Positions 1 through 6,628 of a stretch of 13,983 nucleotides of DNA are shown here, in pieces (within the stretch, counting starts at the first letter, position 1; the number at the start of each line of letters is the position of its first letter). The stretch is taken from positions 1-13,983 of the forward strand of contig DATFPQ010000048.1 in the NCBI GenBank assembly GCA_035264765.1, given 5' to 3'. Source of the DNA: DATFPQ01 sp035264765 (GTDB lineage: Bacteria > Actinomycetota > Actinomycetes > Actinomycetales > Angustibacteraceae). The translations under genes were made by a program, and so were the position numbers. Under the pieces are notes generated by a model. It did no database searches, was not told where the DNA came from, and saw only the letters and a list, made by a program, of their open reading frames with translations.

Positions 1-1
1 C

Positions 2-136
2 CGGCTGGTGCCCGGGCTCGTCGACCGCGATGTGTTCCTGTGCGGGCCGCCTGGGATGTCCGCCGCGGTACGCCGCTCGCTGGCCCAGCTGGGGCTGCCC
101 AGGCAGCAACTGCACGAGGAGAGGTTCGCGCTGTGA
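2..136 (+). CDS. C-terminal end of an FAD/NAD-binding oxidoreductase (ferredoxin/ferric reductase-like), partial
   Basis: The window opens inside this gene; only the last 44 codons are present, ending at TGA 134-136. The tail contains VFLCGPPGM, the glycine/cysteine NAD(P)-binding loop of the ferredoxin-NADP reductase fold, followed by a helix (SAAVRRSLAQLGLP) and the ending EERFAL, which is typical of flavoprotein reductase domains that pass electrons from NAD(P)H. The substrate and the upstream domains are not visible. The stop overlaps a GTG start of the next reading frame (GTGA), so this gene and the transporter remnant were probably translationally coupled in one operon. Family is seen from the motif; the specific partner is unknown. 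Confidence 0.7.
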   Translation, partial: RLVPGLVDRDVFLCGPPGMSAAVRRSLAQLGLPRQQLHEERFAL

Positions 137-841
137 CACGAGACACGCTGAGCAGACCACCGGGTCACCGTGGCTGCGTCACCCAGCTCGCGACTCGTCG
201 CCTTGCGGTCGTTTTGGTTCTGCGGGTCCCCGAGACCAGACAGCCGCGACCGGACGACGCTGCGCCGGCACCGCTGATTCATCGGGCGGTGATTCGGCCC
301 GGGCTGGCGCTGTTCGCCGGTGTCGCGGCCACGGCCGGATTCTTGGCGCTAGGGACTACGTGCTACCGAGATCGGCTTCGCAACGTGGAGCGTCGTACCG
401 ATGGTCTACGGCGCCGTCGTGGTCGGCTGCCGGATCGTGTTCGCTCGGCTTCCGGAGAGGCTACCTGCGCTCCGTCTGGGCGCCGGCTCACTGTCGGCGT
501 GCGCCACGGGGTTGGTTGTCCTGGCGGGGGTGTCGAGCCCGGGGGGCATGCTGGCCGGCGCCGCCGTGCTGGGGGTGGGGGTCGCCTGCCTCACGCCGGC
601 CATCTTCGCTGCCATCTTCGGGATGGTGCCGGCGCACGAGCGAGGTGTCGCCGCGGGCACGGCGACCGTGTTCATCGATCTGGGCTTCTGGGGTGGTCTG
701 CTGCTCCTCGGCCTTGTCGCCGCCGCGGCCGGGATCCCGCTTGCCTTCGCCAGCGGCGCCGCCTTGACCGCAGCGGCCGTGCCGCTGCTCCTGACCGCAC
801 CCGGCAACCGGCTCGACGAGCACAGAAGAGGGAGGGTCTGA
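133..841 (+). pseudogene. MFS transporter remnant: internal deletion plus +1 frameshift
   Basis: Frame 1 opens with GTG 133 (overlapping the previous stop). After about 30 uninformative codons it reads VPETRQPR followed by a membrane helix (LALFAGVAATAGFLAL), which matches the central loop and seventh helix of a major facilitator superfamily permease. Helices 1-6 (about 180 residues) are missing. Near 351-353 the frame breaks. Dropping one G from the GGG run joins it to frame 2 (ATEIGFATWS, then MVYGAVVV), which carries five more hydrophobic helices, the loop PAHERGVAAGTA and a TGA at 839-841. The stop overlaps the hydrolase ATG (ATGA). The start/stop overlaps on both sides show that the operon architecture survives although the transporter cannot be functional. 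The substrate is unknown. Confidence 0.7.
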
Positions 842-1557
842 TGTCTAGTTTCGTTCTGGTGCACGGCGCCTGGGGCGGCGGCTGGGCCTGGAAGAAGGTC
901 ATCCCGCTGCTGCGGGCGGCTGGCCATGAGGTCCATGCCGCGACCGCGACTGGCCTCGGCGATCGCGTTCATCTGGCCGGCCCAGCAGTCGACCTCGACA
1001 CCCACATCACTGACGTCGTCAACGTACTCGCGTTCGAGGACCTGACCGAGGTCACGCTCGTCGGCTGGAGCTACGGCGGGATGATCATCACCGGGGTGGC
1101 TGAGCGGGTGCCGGAGCGCCTGGCGCAGTTGGTCTACCTCGATGCCCTCGTGCCGGCCGACGGTGAGACCAGCTACGACGCCGAGCGCTCTTCCGAAGAG
1201 GTCCGCGCTGGTGACCGCGCGGCAGCGGATGCCGCTGGCTTGCCTGGGTTTCTTCTCGTCGAGCCCTACTTGGACTGGCTCGGATCGTTGACAGCAGGCG
1301 TGCGAGCGTGCGGGCATCGCCCCCAGCAGCACTCGCACCTGCGCCAGCCTTGTCACAGGAGTGCGCCTCGTGGCCGCCGGCGACGCGGTCACCCTCGTCC
1401 CCGCATCGCTGGCGCCCTTCGCACAGTCGGTCGGCGCCACTACTGCCGCCGTCGCAGAGCCGTTGCCGCCAGTGGAGGCCGCCGTCGTGTGGCGCCAGCA
1501 CGAACGCCCCTCACCGGTCCTGACGAAGTTCCTCCGTGCCGCCATGTGGGCCAATGA
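841..1557 (+). CDS. Alpha/beta-fold hydrolase, 3'-truncated (chimeric ORF)
   Basis: The ATG at 841 overlaps the transporter stop (ATGA). Residues 1-149 are a convincing alpha/beta hydrolase of the small esterase type: oxyanion-loop motif LVHGAWGGGW (6-15), nucleophile elbow VGWSYGG with Ser77, and strand VYLDALVPADG (98-108). Homology stops near base 1288. From there the ORF runs out of frame through a LysR-gene fragment to TGA 1555-1557, giving an Arg-rich nonsense tail. Family members are about 230-240 residues and carry the catalytic acid and His in the part that is missing, so the 238-residue product is almost certainly inactive. It was probably the third gene of an oxidoreductase-transporter-esterase operon. 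A pipeline would call it intact on length alone; that would be misleading. Confidence 0.75.
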   Translation: MSSFVLVHGAWGGGWAWKKVIPLLRAAGHEVHAATATGLGDRVHLAGPAVDLDTHITDVVNVLAFEDLTEVTLVGWSYGGMIITGVAERVPERLAQLVYLDALVPADGETSYDAERSSEEVRAGDRAAADAAGLPGFLLVEPYLDWLGSLTAGVRACGHRPQQHSHLRQPCHRSAPRGRRRRGHPRPRIAGALRTVGRRHYCRRRRAVAASGGRRRVAPARTPLTGPDEVPPCRHVGQ

Positions 1558-1612
1558 GCCCGACCGGCTCGATCCGGGGCACCAGCGTGACTCCCGCTTC
1601 CACGACGCATGA
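1292..1612 (+). pseudogene. LysR-type regulator, C-terminal effector-domain fragment
   Basis: In frame 2, within and beyond the hydrolase ORF, the translation reads ACERAGIAPS, then VRLVAAGDAVTLVPASLAPF, then PPVEAAVVWRQHERPSPVLTKFL. This order (residue patch, LVAAG-x-x-VTLVPAS strand-helix, then the W-R-x-x-x-x-SPVL-x-x-FL ending) is the hallmark of the last third of LysR-type transcriptional regulators. The DNA-binding N-terminus and most of the effector domain are absent. The frame opens right after a TGA at 1289-1291, so nothing starts it; the first usable GTG is at 1361. The stop is TGA 1610-1612, after a tail that looks unrelated to the family. The fragment joins the hydrolase fragment near 1288-1298. 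Confidence 0.7.
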
Positions 1613-1731
1613 CCGCGCGGCCATGGCGGACTGCGCAGCAGCGATTGGCCGATCGGCTTCACGCCGACACCCGACGAGGGCCACGCGCCGCGTCGTCGTC
1701 CTTGGCGCGGTGCAAGAAAAGGCCGGCGACT

Positions 1732-1955
1732 CAAGGCTGGAGATGGCCGAGGACCTCGACGCCCAGGTGGAGGCCTTCCGCACCCGCCCGCTGGACGCGG
1801 GCCCGTACACCTTCGTGGCCGCGGACGCGCTGACCATGAAGGTCCGCCAGGACGGGCGGCTGGTCAACGCCGCGGTCCTGGGTCGCCACGGATGTCAACG
1901 GTGACGGGCATCGGGAGGTGCTGGGCTGCCACGTCGCGGCCAGCGAGACCGCCGC
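1732..1955 (+). mobile_element. IS256-family transposase fragment with +1 frameshift
   Basis: Frame 0 reads EMAEDLDAQVEAFRTRPLDAG, then PYTFVAADALTMKVRQDGRLVNAAVL, and frame 1 continues with VATDVNGDGHREVLGCHVAASE. This is the well-conserved region around the first catalytic Asp (in VAADAL) of IS256/Mutator-type DDE transposases. The frame switch is at base 1881: removing one G from the GGG run restores one continuous translation. The HTH N-terminus and the later D and E residues are absent, and no terminal inverted repeats could be recognised on either side. It is a dead internal piece of about 75 codons. The 120 bases before it (1613-1731) gave no recognisable similarity. Confidence 0.75.
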
Positions 1956-1960
1956 GGCGC

Positions 1961-2351
1961 GCGCCGCTGTTATTCGCCAACGCAGAAGACTTCAAGCGTC
2001 GCGCGCTGGCCTCGCTCAACTTGGCTGACGAGCCAGTCGAATGGTTGATCCTCAACGCGGAAGTGAACGTCGAGGTCGACCTCACGTCTGTCGACGCGCT
2101 CGACGAGGTGCGCGAGGAGCTCGAGCGCCGGGACATCGTCCTTTGCGCTCGCCCGTGTGAAGCAGGACCTGCGGAACGATCTGGCGTCGTCGGGCTTCCT
2201 CGACCGCGTGGGGGAGGACCATGTATTTCTGACGCTGCCCACCGCGGTGGCTGCGTACATCCGTTACCACACCGACCACCACGGCCACGAGCCAGTCGGT
2301 ATCGCCATCCCACCGCCACCATCGACCCCCATGGACCGCCGGGACCGGTGA
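1961..2351 (+). pseudogene. SulP-type anion permease C-terminal STAS domain fragment, frameshifted
   Basis: Frame 2 reads PLLFANAEDFKRRALASL, then PVEWLILNAEVNVEVDLTSVDALDEVREELERRDIV. Frame 0 then reads FALARVKQDLRNDLASSGFLDRVGEDHVFLTLPTAVAAYIRYH. Together this is a nearly complete STAS domain as found at the C-terminus of SulP sulfate/bicarbonate permeases. FFANA-like start, the strand before VDLT and the LxxxGF..VGED..FxTLxxAV ending are all in place. The frames join if one C is removed at 2140-2141. The roughly ten membrane helices of the permease are absent; sequence similarity begins abruptly next to the IS256 fragment. The stop is TGA 2349-2351. Confidence 0.75.
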
Positions 2352-2409
2352 CAGTCGTTGCGGCGAAACGGCGACGGGGCTCGAGGACGTCGGTTGGAAG
2401 GGGACGCCG

Positions 2410-4011
2410 TCAGCCCCGGGCCGTCGCCTCATGGGGTTGCGCCGCCGCCGGGCGGTCGCCAGCAAGCCCGTGAAGGAAGGACTCGGCCCAGGTGTGCACA
2501 TCGTGGGTTCGGACGCGGGTGCGAAGTGACCGCATGCGTCGCTGCGCCTCACGAGGGGTGACGGTCACCGCGCGCATGATGGCGTCCTTCATCCCCTGGA
2601 TGTCGTGGGGGTTGACTCGGAATGCGCTGCCGAGCTCGTCGGCCGCACCGGTGAACTCGCTGAGGACCAGGGCCCCGTCCTCGTTGGTGCGGCAGGCGAC
2701 GTACTCCTTGGCCACGAGGTTCATCCCGTCGCGCAGCGGGGTCACGAGCATGACGTCGGCCACCAGGTACAGGGCGGCCATCTCCTCGCGCGGGTAGGAG
2801 TGGTTCAGGTAGTGCACGGCCGGCTGGCCCAAGGTGGCGTGCTGGCCGTTGATCCGACCGGCCGTACCCTGCACCTGCTCGCGTAGCAGACGGTACTGCT
2901 CTACGCGCTCCCGGCTGGGGCTGGCCACCTGCACCAGCACGGACGCCGGCGGGCCCAGCCGTCCCTCGTCGAGCAGCTCCTCGTAGGCCGTGAGCCGGTG
3001 GCCGATGCCCTTGGTGTAGTCGAGCCGGTCCACACCGAGCAGGACGTGCCGCGGATTTCCGAGGGCGTCCCTGATGGCCTGAGCCCGGGCTCGGACGTCC
3101 TTGCGCCGGGCCAGCTGGCCGTAAGCCCCGTAGTCGATCGAGATGGGGAATCTGCCGACCCTCACCGCTCGCCCGTGGACCGCCCCTACCGCGTGCCGGT
3201 CGGTGGCCGAAGCACCGCGGTCTCCGCGGTGTCCCTCGGTGGGGTCGGCCACCCACACGGTGCGCCCACGGGTCTGCAGCGCCGCAGCACGCCGACAGGC
3301 TCGCAGGAAGTTGGTGGCATCGGCCTGGCGCTGGAACCCGATGAGATCTTCGCCCAGCAGCCCCTCGACGACCTCCCGACGCCACGGCAGCTGGGCGAAG
3401 ATCTCGTACCCGGGAAAGGGGATGTGGTTGAAGAAGCCGATGCGCAGGTCCGGGCGTAGCCGACGCAGCATCGCGGGTACGAGCTGCAGCTGGTAGTCGT
3501 GCACCCACACCGTTCCGCGGGGGTTCACGGCGGCGGCGGCCGCGGCGGCGAAGTGCTCGTTGACGCGCACGTAGGCGTGCCACCACGAGCGTTCGAACCG
3601 CGGAGGCGCGATGACGTCGTGGTAGAGCGGCCACAGGGTGGCGTTGCTGAAGCCCTCGTAGAAGTCGGTCACGTCGGCCGCCGTGAGGGGCACCGGCACG
3701 AGGTGCATGCCGTTGACGTCGAACGGCGATGGAGCCTCACCGGCGGAGCCGGACCAGCCGGCCCAGGCCCCGCCGGCGCGCTGCATGACGGGCTCCATCG
3801 CCGCCACCAGGCCGCCGGGACTGGTCTGCCACGTGGTCGAGCCGTCGGCACCGACGACGCGGTCGACCGGCAGGCGGTTGGCCACGATCACCAGGTCGTG
3901 GCCGGGCCCGCCGGGTGGGAGGGCAGGGGCGGATCGAACGGGCACGGGGTCGGCCGTGGTCGCAGATGGGGCAGCCAAGGAACTCCAGTTCGCAGCGGGC
4001 GGAGGGGGCAC
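2410..4011 (-). CDS. otsA: Trehalose-6-phosphate synthase (GT20)
   Basis: This retaining GT20 glycosyltransferase transfers glucose from a nucleotide sugar (UDP-glucose or GDP-glucose) to glucose-6-phosphate. It makes trehalose-6-phosphate in the cytoplasm for osmotic and desiccation protection. Of 533 residues, the catalytic core starts near 39 (DLVIVANRLPV). Visible hallmarks are SPGGL (64-68), WVHDYQLQLVP (169-179), FFNHIPFPGYEIF (193-205), VGRFPISID (285-293), GVDRLDYTKGI with Arg329 and Lys334 for phosphate binding, and RDGMNLVAKEYVA (427-439). The first 38 residues are a Pro/Ala-rich extension compared with E. coli OtsA (474 residues). The start used is a GTG at 4009-4011 without a clear ribosome binding site, so the true start could lie a little inside. 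It is the last gene of the minus-strand lapA-STAS-otsA cluster. No trehalose-phosphate phosphatase gene is present here. Confidence 0.93.
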   Translation of the reverse strand: MPPPPAANWSSLAAPSATTADPVPVRSAPALPPGGPGHDLVIVANRLPVDRVVGADGSTTWQTSPGGLVAAMEPVMQRAGGAWAGWSGSAGEAPSPFDVNGMHLVPVPLTAADVTDFYEGFSNATLWPLYHDVIAPPRFERSWWHAYVRVNEHFAAAAAAAVNPRGTVWVHDYQLQLVPAMLRRLRPDLRIGFFNHIPFPGYEIFAQLPWRREVVEGLLGEDLIGFQRQADATNFLRACRRAAALQTRGRTVWVADPTEGHRGDRGASATDRHAVGAVHGRAVRVGRFPISIDYGAYGQLARRKDVRARAQAIRDALGNPRHVLLGVDRLDYTKGIGHRLTAYEELLDEGRLGPPASVLVQVASPSRERVEQYRLLREQVQGTAGRINGQHATLGQPAVHYLNHSYPREEMAALYLVADVMLVTPLRDGMNLVAKEYVACRTNEDGALVLSEFTGAADELGSAFRVNPHDIQGMKDAIMRAVTVTPREAQRRMRSLRTRVRTHDVHTWAESFLHGLAGDRPAAAQPHEATARG

Positions 4012-4064
4012 GGGGCGGATGGTCAGCGGTGCAGGTGACCGCCGTTCGTCTCCCAGGGAGGCGG

Positions 4065-4082
4065 CAGCCTCCGCGGAGGCTG
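4065..4082. repeat. 18-bp perfect palindrome between the STAS gene and otsA
   Basis: CAGCCTCCGCGGAGGCTG is its own reverse complement. As RNA it can fold with a CGCG loop and a 7-bp stem. Just beside it, 4090-4102 forms a second small hairpin (GCGCC-TGA-GGCGC). Both sit in the 96-base gap between the STAS stop and the otsA start. There is no T-run, so this is not a classic intrinsic terminator. It could be an mRNA processing or attenuation element, or a binding site for a dimeric regulator. Confidence 0.5.
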
Positions 4083-4107
4083 GGTTCAGGCGCCTGAGGC
4101 GCTCCGG

Positions 4108-4536
4108 CTAGGCGATCGGCGAGGTGACCTTGTCGGAGTACTGCGCCCTGGCCGCGTCGCTGATGCCGCCCAGCCGGGCGAGCGCCGCGCGGTCCGCGGA
4201 CAGGCCGCGCGTCGCGGCCGTTGCGTCCCCGTAGACCGGGAACCGGAACTGTCGGCCGGTGCGGTGCAGGCTGACCGTGATGGCACCGCCGTCGCCGTCG
4301 AGAATCGCCATGCGGTGGTGCCGCGACTTGGTTCGGCTGCGGCCGGCCGTCAGCGCCGCCAGTGCGGAGTCGGCGAAGCTGGTCACGCCGCGAGCGTCAA
4401 GGACGACGTCGGCGTCACCCTCGGTCGCTGCCTCGACCAGGCAAGCCTGCAGTTCCACCACGTCGGCGGCCCCTACGTCGCCCGTGACGGTGAGGACATG
4501 CTCGGTGGTCTTGGTGTCTGTGCGGCGGATCTGCAT
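4108..4536 (-). CDS. STAS-domain protein (anti-anti-sigma-factor-like)
   Basis: The product has 142 residues. The start is fixed by a very strong ribosome binding site (AGGAGGTT, on the minus strand at 4541-4548) five bases before the ATG at 4534-4536. The open frame extends further upstream, but the longer part is Arg/Ser-rich shadow. Residues 1-82 fit a STAS fold: HVLTVTGDVG (13-22), ADVVLDARGVTSFADSALAAL (42-62, broken here as strand, loop, helix), with Ser57 in the place where SpoIIAA-type proteins are phosphorylated by an anti-sigma kinase. The C-terminal 60 residues are less typical and end YSDKVTSPIA. A role in partner switching (general stress sigma control) is an inference from the fold. 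Position between lapA and otsA suggests stress-linked expression. Its TAG lies in the same frame as otsA. Confidence 0.75.
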   Translation of the reverse strand: MQIRRTDTKTTEHVLTVTGDVGAADVVELQACLVEAATEGDADVVLDARGVTSFADSALAALTAGRSRTKSRHHRMAILDGDGGAITVSLHRTGRQFRFPVYGDATAATRGLSADRAALARLGGISDAARAQYSDKVTSPIA

Positions 4537-4615
4537 GGGGAACCTCCTGTTTCGGCGTCGGGCGCTGGGCCCGGAGCGTGTGGACGGCGAAGTGCTGCGG
4601 TGGCCGGACAGGGTG

Positions 4616-4963
4616 CTAGCGGGCGGACCGGCGGGCCGCGAGGTGGCGCAGCTGCAGGATCCGGACCGAGCCCAGGCAGAACACCACGAGGGCGCCCAGG
4701 GCGGCCGCGACGAGCAATGCGACGCCGAGCGGCAAACGACCAGACACGACCACGAAGCGGACCGTCGTGGCCTGAAGGTTCTGAAGGACGAAGACGACAA
4801 CGAGCACCAGTGCCAGGGCAGCTGGGGCGAGCGCGACCCAGGTCCGGCCGACGCGGCTGCCAGGCAGAGCCGGGCCAGCTGGGGGCTGCGTGGATGGCGG
4901 TTCGTTACGGGAGCCGGCGCTGTCTTCGGGTGCAGCAGATCGTGAGGTCTTTGAGGGTCCCAT
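4616..4963 (-). CDS. LapA/DUF1049-type small membrane protein
   Basis: The product has 115 residues. A polar, Pro/Ser-rich cytoplasmic N-terminus (1-40) is followed by two transmembrane helices (about 42-62 and 77-101) joined by the family signature FVLQNLQATTVRFVVVSG-RLPLG, and then by a basic tail LRHLAARRSAR. This two-helix layout with the QN motif at the end of helix 1 is characteristic of the LapA (lipopolysaccharide assembly protein A) domain. Actinobacteria lack LPS, so the function here is unknown; in this phylum the family is just a small inner-membrane protein. It is the first gene of the minus-strand cluster, 79 bases before the STAS gene. A purine-rich AGGCGG lies about 8 bases before the ATG. 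Confidence 0.8.
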   Translation of the reverse strand: MGPSKTSRSAAPEDSAGSRNEPPSTQPPAGPALPGSRVGRTWVALAPAALALVLVVVFVLQNLQATTVRFVVVSGRLPLGVALLVAAALGALVVFCLGSVRILQLRHLAARRSAR

Positions 4964-5188
4964 CGGGACCGCCTATCTCCGCCCGTGAGCGGGAGGGCTG
5001 TTGCCTCACTTTGAGACTTGCCTCAGTGTATACCCGCCCGCGCTGGTCTGACCGCGATTGCGATTGCCCTGATACCGGGGCGTACACTCAGGGCTACCGA
5101 GGACCTCCTCCACGAGGACGCCTGCCCTTGTCGCCCCCGGCGCACCCCCACGACGGTCATGTGCGGCCACGGACGGACTGGGTCTCAG

Positions 5189-5557
5189 ATGTCACACCCC
5201 ACGACGAACCTCACGTCCTCCCTTGCCGCCGCAGGCACCGATCTGCGGCCGCCGCTCATCGACCTGGCGCCGACCCGTGACGGCTTTCCGGTCGGCGCAT
5301 GGTGCCCCCGGTCCAACGACCTCGTTGCCACGCTTCCGGAGCTGTTCGCCGCGCTCGGCGAGCAGAACCTCCTGGTCAGGCGCGTCGTGTACCACCCGAC
5401 GACATGGCTGGCTGCGCCGCGGCGGCTCGTCAGCGACTCCCGACGAGTCGATCTGAGCCCGTCCAGTGCCTTCCATCCCCGCCTGCTACGCCTCTTCCTC
5501 AGCGGCAGCAACAGGTGCATGGACCTGCTGGTGATCCTTCCCGCTGGCAGCCCTTGA
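5189..5557 (+). CDS. DUF5994 family protein
   Basis: The product has 122 residues of an actinobacterial family of unknown function. Family features are VGAWCPRSNDLVATLPELFAAL (35-56, the GAW-x-PRS-x-DL motif) and VVYHPTTWLAAPRRL (66-80), then a strand-rich end with MDLLVILPAG (111-120). No signal peptide, helices or catalytic signature are visible. The start chosen, ATG 5189, gives the N-terminus closest to family length. An in-frame ATG at 5159 is possible, and neither has a good ribosome binding site. It stands alone on +, divergent from lapA with about 225 bases between the two starts, which must contain both promoters. Function should not be inferred beyond the family name. Confidence 0.75.
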   Translation: MSHPTTNLTSSLAAAGTDLRPPLIDLAPTRDGFPVGAWCPRSNDLVATLPELFAALGEQNLLVRRVVYHPTTWLAAPRRLVSDSRRVDLSPSSAFHPRLLRLFLSGSNRCMDLLVILPAGSP

Positions 5558-5680
5558 AGCGCCCGGTGCATCCCCACCAGAGCCCAGCGCAGCGTTTGGC
5601 GCTCTGGCCCAGCACGGCTGCAGCGACGCAACCCGTGCTACGGCACCATCCTCATGAACGGCTGACCCGCGAGGAGGACC

Positions 5681-5833
5681 GTGACGGTACCGCGGCACCA
5701 CGAGAGCAGGCCGATAGGCCTGCACCTGAGCCTGCGGTTGGTCCCTGCCCTTCACGTCGTTCTTCACCTCCGCCTCGGCCGTGCGCCGGTGCTCACAATT
5801 GAGCGTGTACAAGTACGTCAGCACCCTAGGTAG
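5681..5833 (+). CDS. Candidate 50-residue basic ORF with GAGGAGG leader
   Basis: A GTG at 5681 follows GAGGAGG (5671-5677) with only three bases between. It opens a 50-codon frame that ends at TAG 5831-5833, ten bases before the DUF4386 ATG; the stop also overlaps that gene's AGGAG. The product begins MTVPRHHESR and is rich in Leu, His and Arg (IGLHLSLRLVPALHVVLHLRL). No family is recognised. It could be a leader or coupled small protein for the gene downstream, or a chance ORF in GC-rich DNA. The rest of the 5558-5842 gap shows nothing else. Confidence 0.3.
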   Translation: MTVPRHHESRPIGLHLSLRLVPALHVVLHLRLGRAPVLTIERVQVRQHPR

Positions 5834-5842
5834 GAGACCGAC

Positions 5843-6628
5843 ATGACGATTCCCAGGCAAAGCGCAGCGACAACAAGGGGAGACCCGATGACGGCGCTAC
5901 GGAAGACCGCTCTCATTGCGGGCATCTTCTACCTGATCACGTTCATCTCGATCCCCACACTGTTCTTGTACGGCAACCTCAAGACCGACCGGAACTTCAT
6001 CACCAGCTCGGGCAGCAGCACCGGAGTGCTCTGGGGCGCCTTCCTCGAGGTGATCGTCGCGCTGGCCGGCATCGGCACCGCCGTCACGCTGTTCCCGGTG
6101 ATCAAGCGGCAGAACGAAGGCATGGCTCTCGGCTTCGCCGCCATCCGCACCCTCGAGGCCGCCATGATCTTCACCGGCGTCCTCAGCCTCCTCACGCTCG
6201 TCCACCTGCGACAGGGCCTCGGCACGGCAGCCGGTGCGGACCCTGCCTCGCTCGTCACGACCGGCGCCTCGCTCGTCTCGACCTACAACGGGACCCTGCT
6301 GCTCGGACAGACCCTCATGCCGTGCATGAGCGCGATCCTGCTCGGCACCCTGATGTACCGATCGGGCCTCGTGCCGCGTGCCATCCCCCTGATGGGACTC
6401 ATCGGAGCCCCCTTGCTCATCGCGTCCACCATCGCGGCGTTCTTCGGCGTCATCGCGCAGATCTCCGCGTGGTCGGGGATCGCAACCGTCCCGGTGGCCC
6501 TATGGGAGCTCTCGCTGGGTCTGTGGCTGACCTTCAAGGGCTTCAAGCCCTCTCCCATCACCGCCGGGATGGTCGGCGTCGCCAGCCGGCCCGCTCACCC
6601 CAACATGGTCCCGGCTGACCGTCGATGA
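5843..6628 (+). CDS. DUF4386 family integral membrane protein
   Basis: The product is a 261-residue polytopic membrane protein with about seven helices (near 22-43, 62-86, 93-121, 146-170, 178-203, 208-232). It shows the family start LRKTALIAGIFYLITF and end VALWELSLGLWLTFKGFKPSPIT (split around residue 230). Function is unknown. Two starts are plausible: ATG 5843 behind AGGAG (six-base spacing) and ATG 5888 behind AAGGGGAG. The second gives the typical family N-terminus. After GFKPSPIT the last 21 residues are not family-like. They are read from DNA that already belongs to, or borders, the IS630 remnant, so the native C-terminus and stop were probably replaced. The core is complete, so activity may survive. 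Confidence 0.8.
   Translation: MTIPRQSAATTRGDPMTALRKTALIAGIFYLITFISIPTLFLYGNLKTDRNFITSSGSSTGVLWGAFLEVIVALAGIGTAVTLFPVIKRQNEGMALGFAAIRTLEAAMIFTGVLSLLTLVHLRQGLGTAAGADPASLVTTGASLVSTYNGTLLLGQTLMPCMSAILLGTLMYRSGLVPRAIPLMGLIGAPLLIASTIAAFFGVIAQISAWSGIATVPVALWELSLGLWLTFKGFKPSPITAGMVGVASRPAHPNMVPADRR

Noticed and set aside
1613..1731. A short coding fragment between the LysR and IS256 pieces
   Set aside because: All three plus frames were read and none matched a family I recognise; left unassigned.
406..1734. A 442-codon open frame on the minus strand across the first degraded region
   Set aside because: It is antisense to clear MFS, hydrolase and LysR similarity, has an Arg/Pro/Ser composition typical of GC-rich shadows, and shows no domain.
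2549..3634. A 361-codon frame on minus overlapping otsA
   Set aside because: It is the frame-shifted shadow of otsA, Arg/Gly/Ala-rich with no motif.
4964..5060. A stress-sigma (SigB-type) promoter for lapA, from GGGTAT on minus at 5030-5035
   Set aside because: The -10-like box is well placed, but no GTTT-like -35 box occurs at the right distance, so the match is not better than chance.
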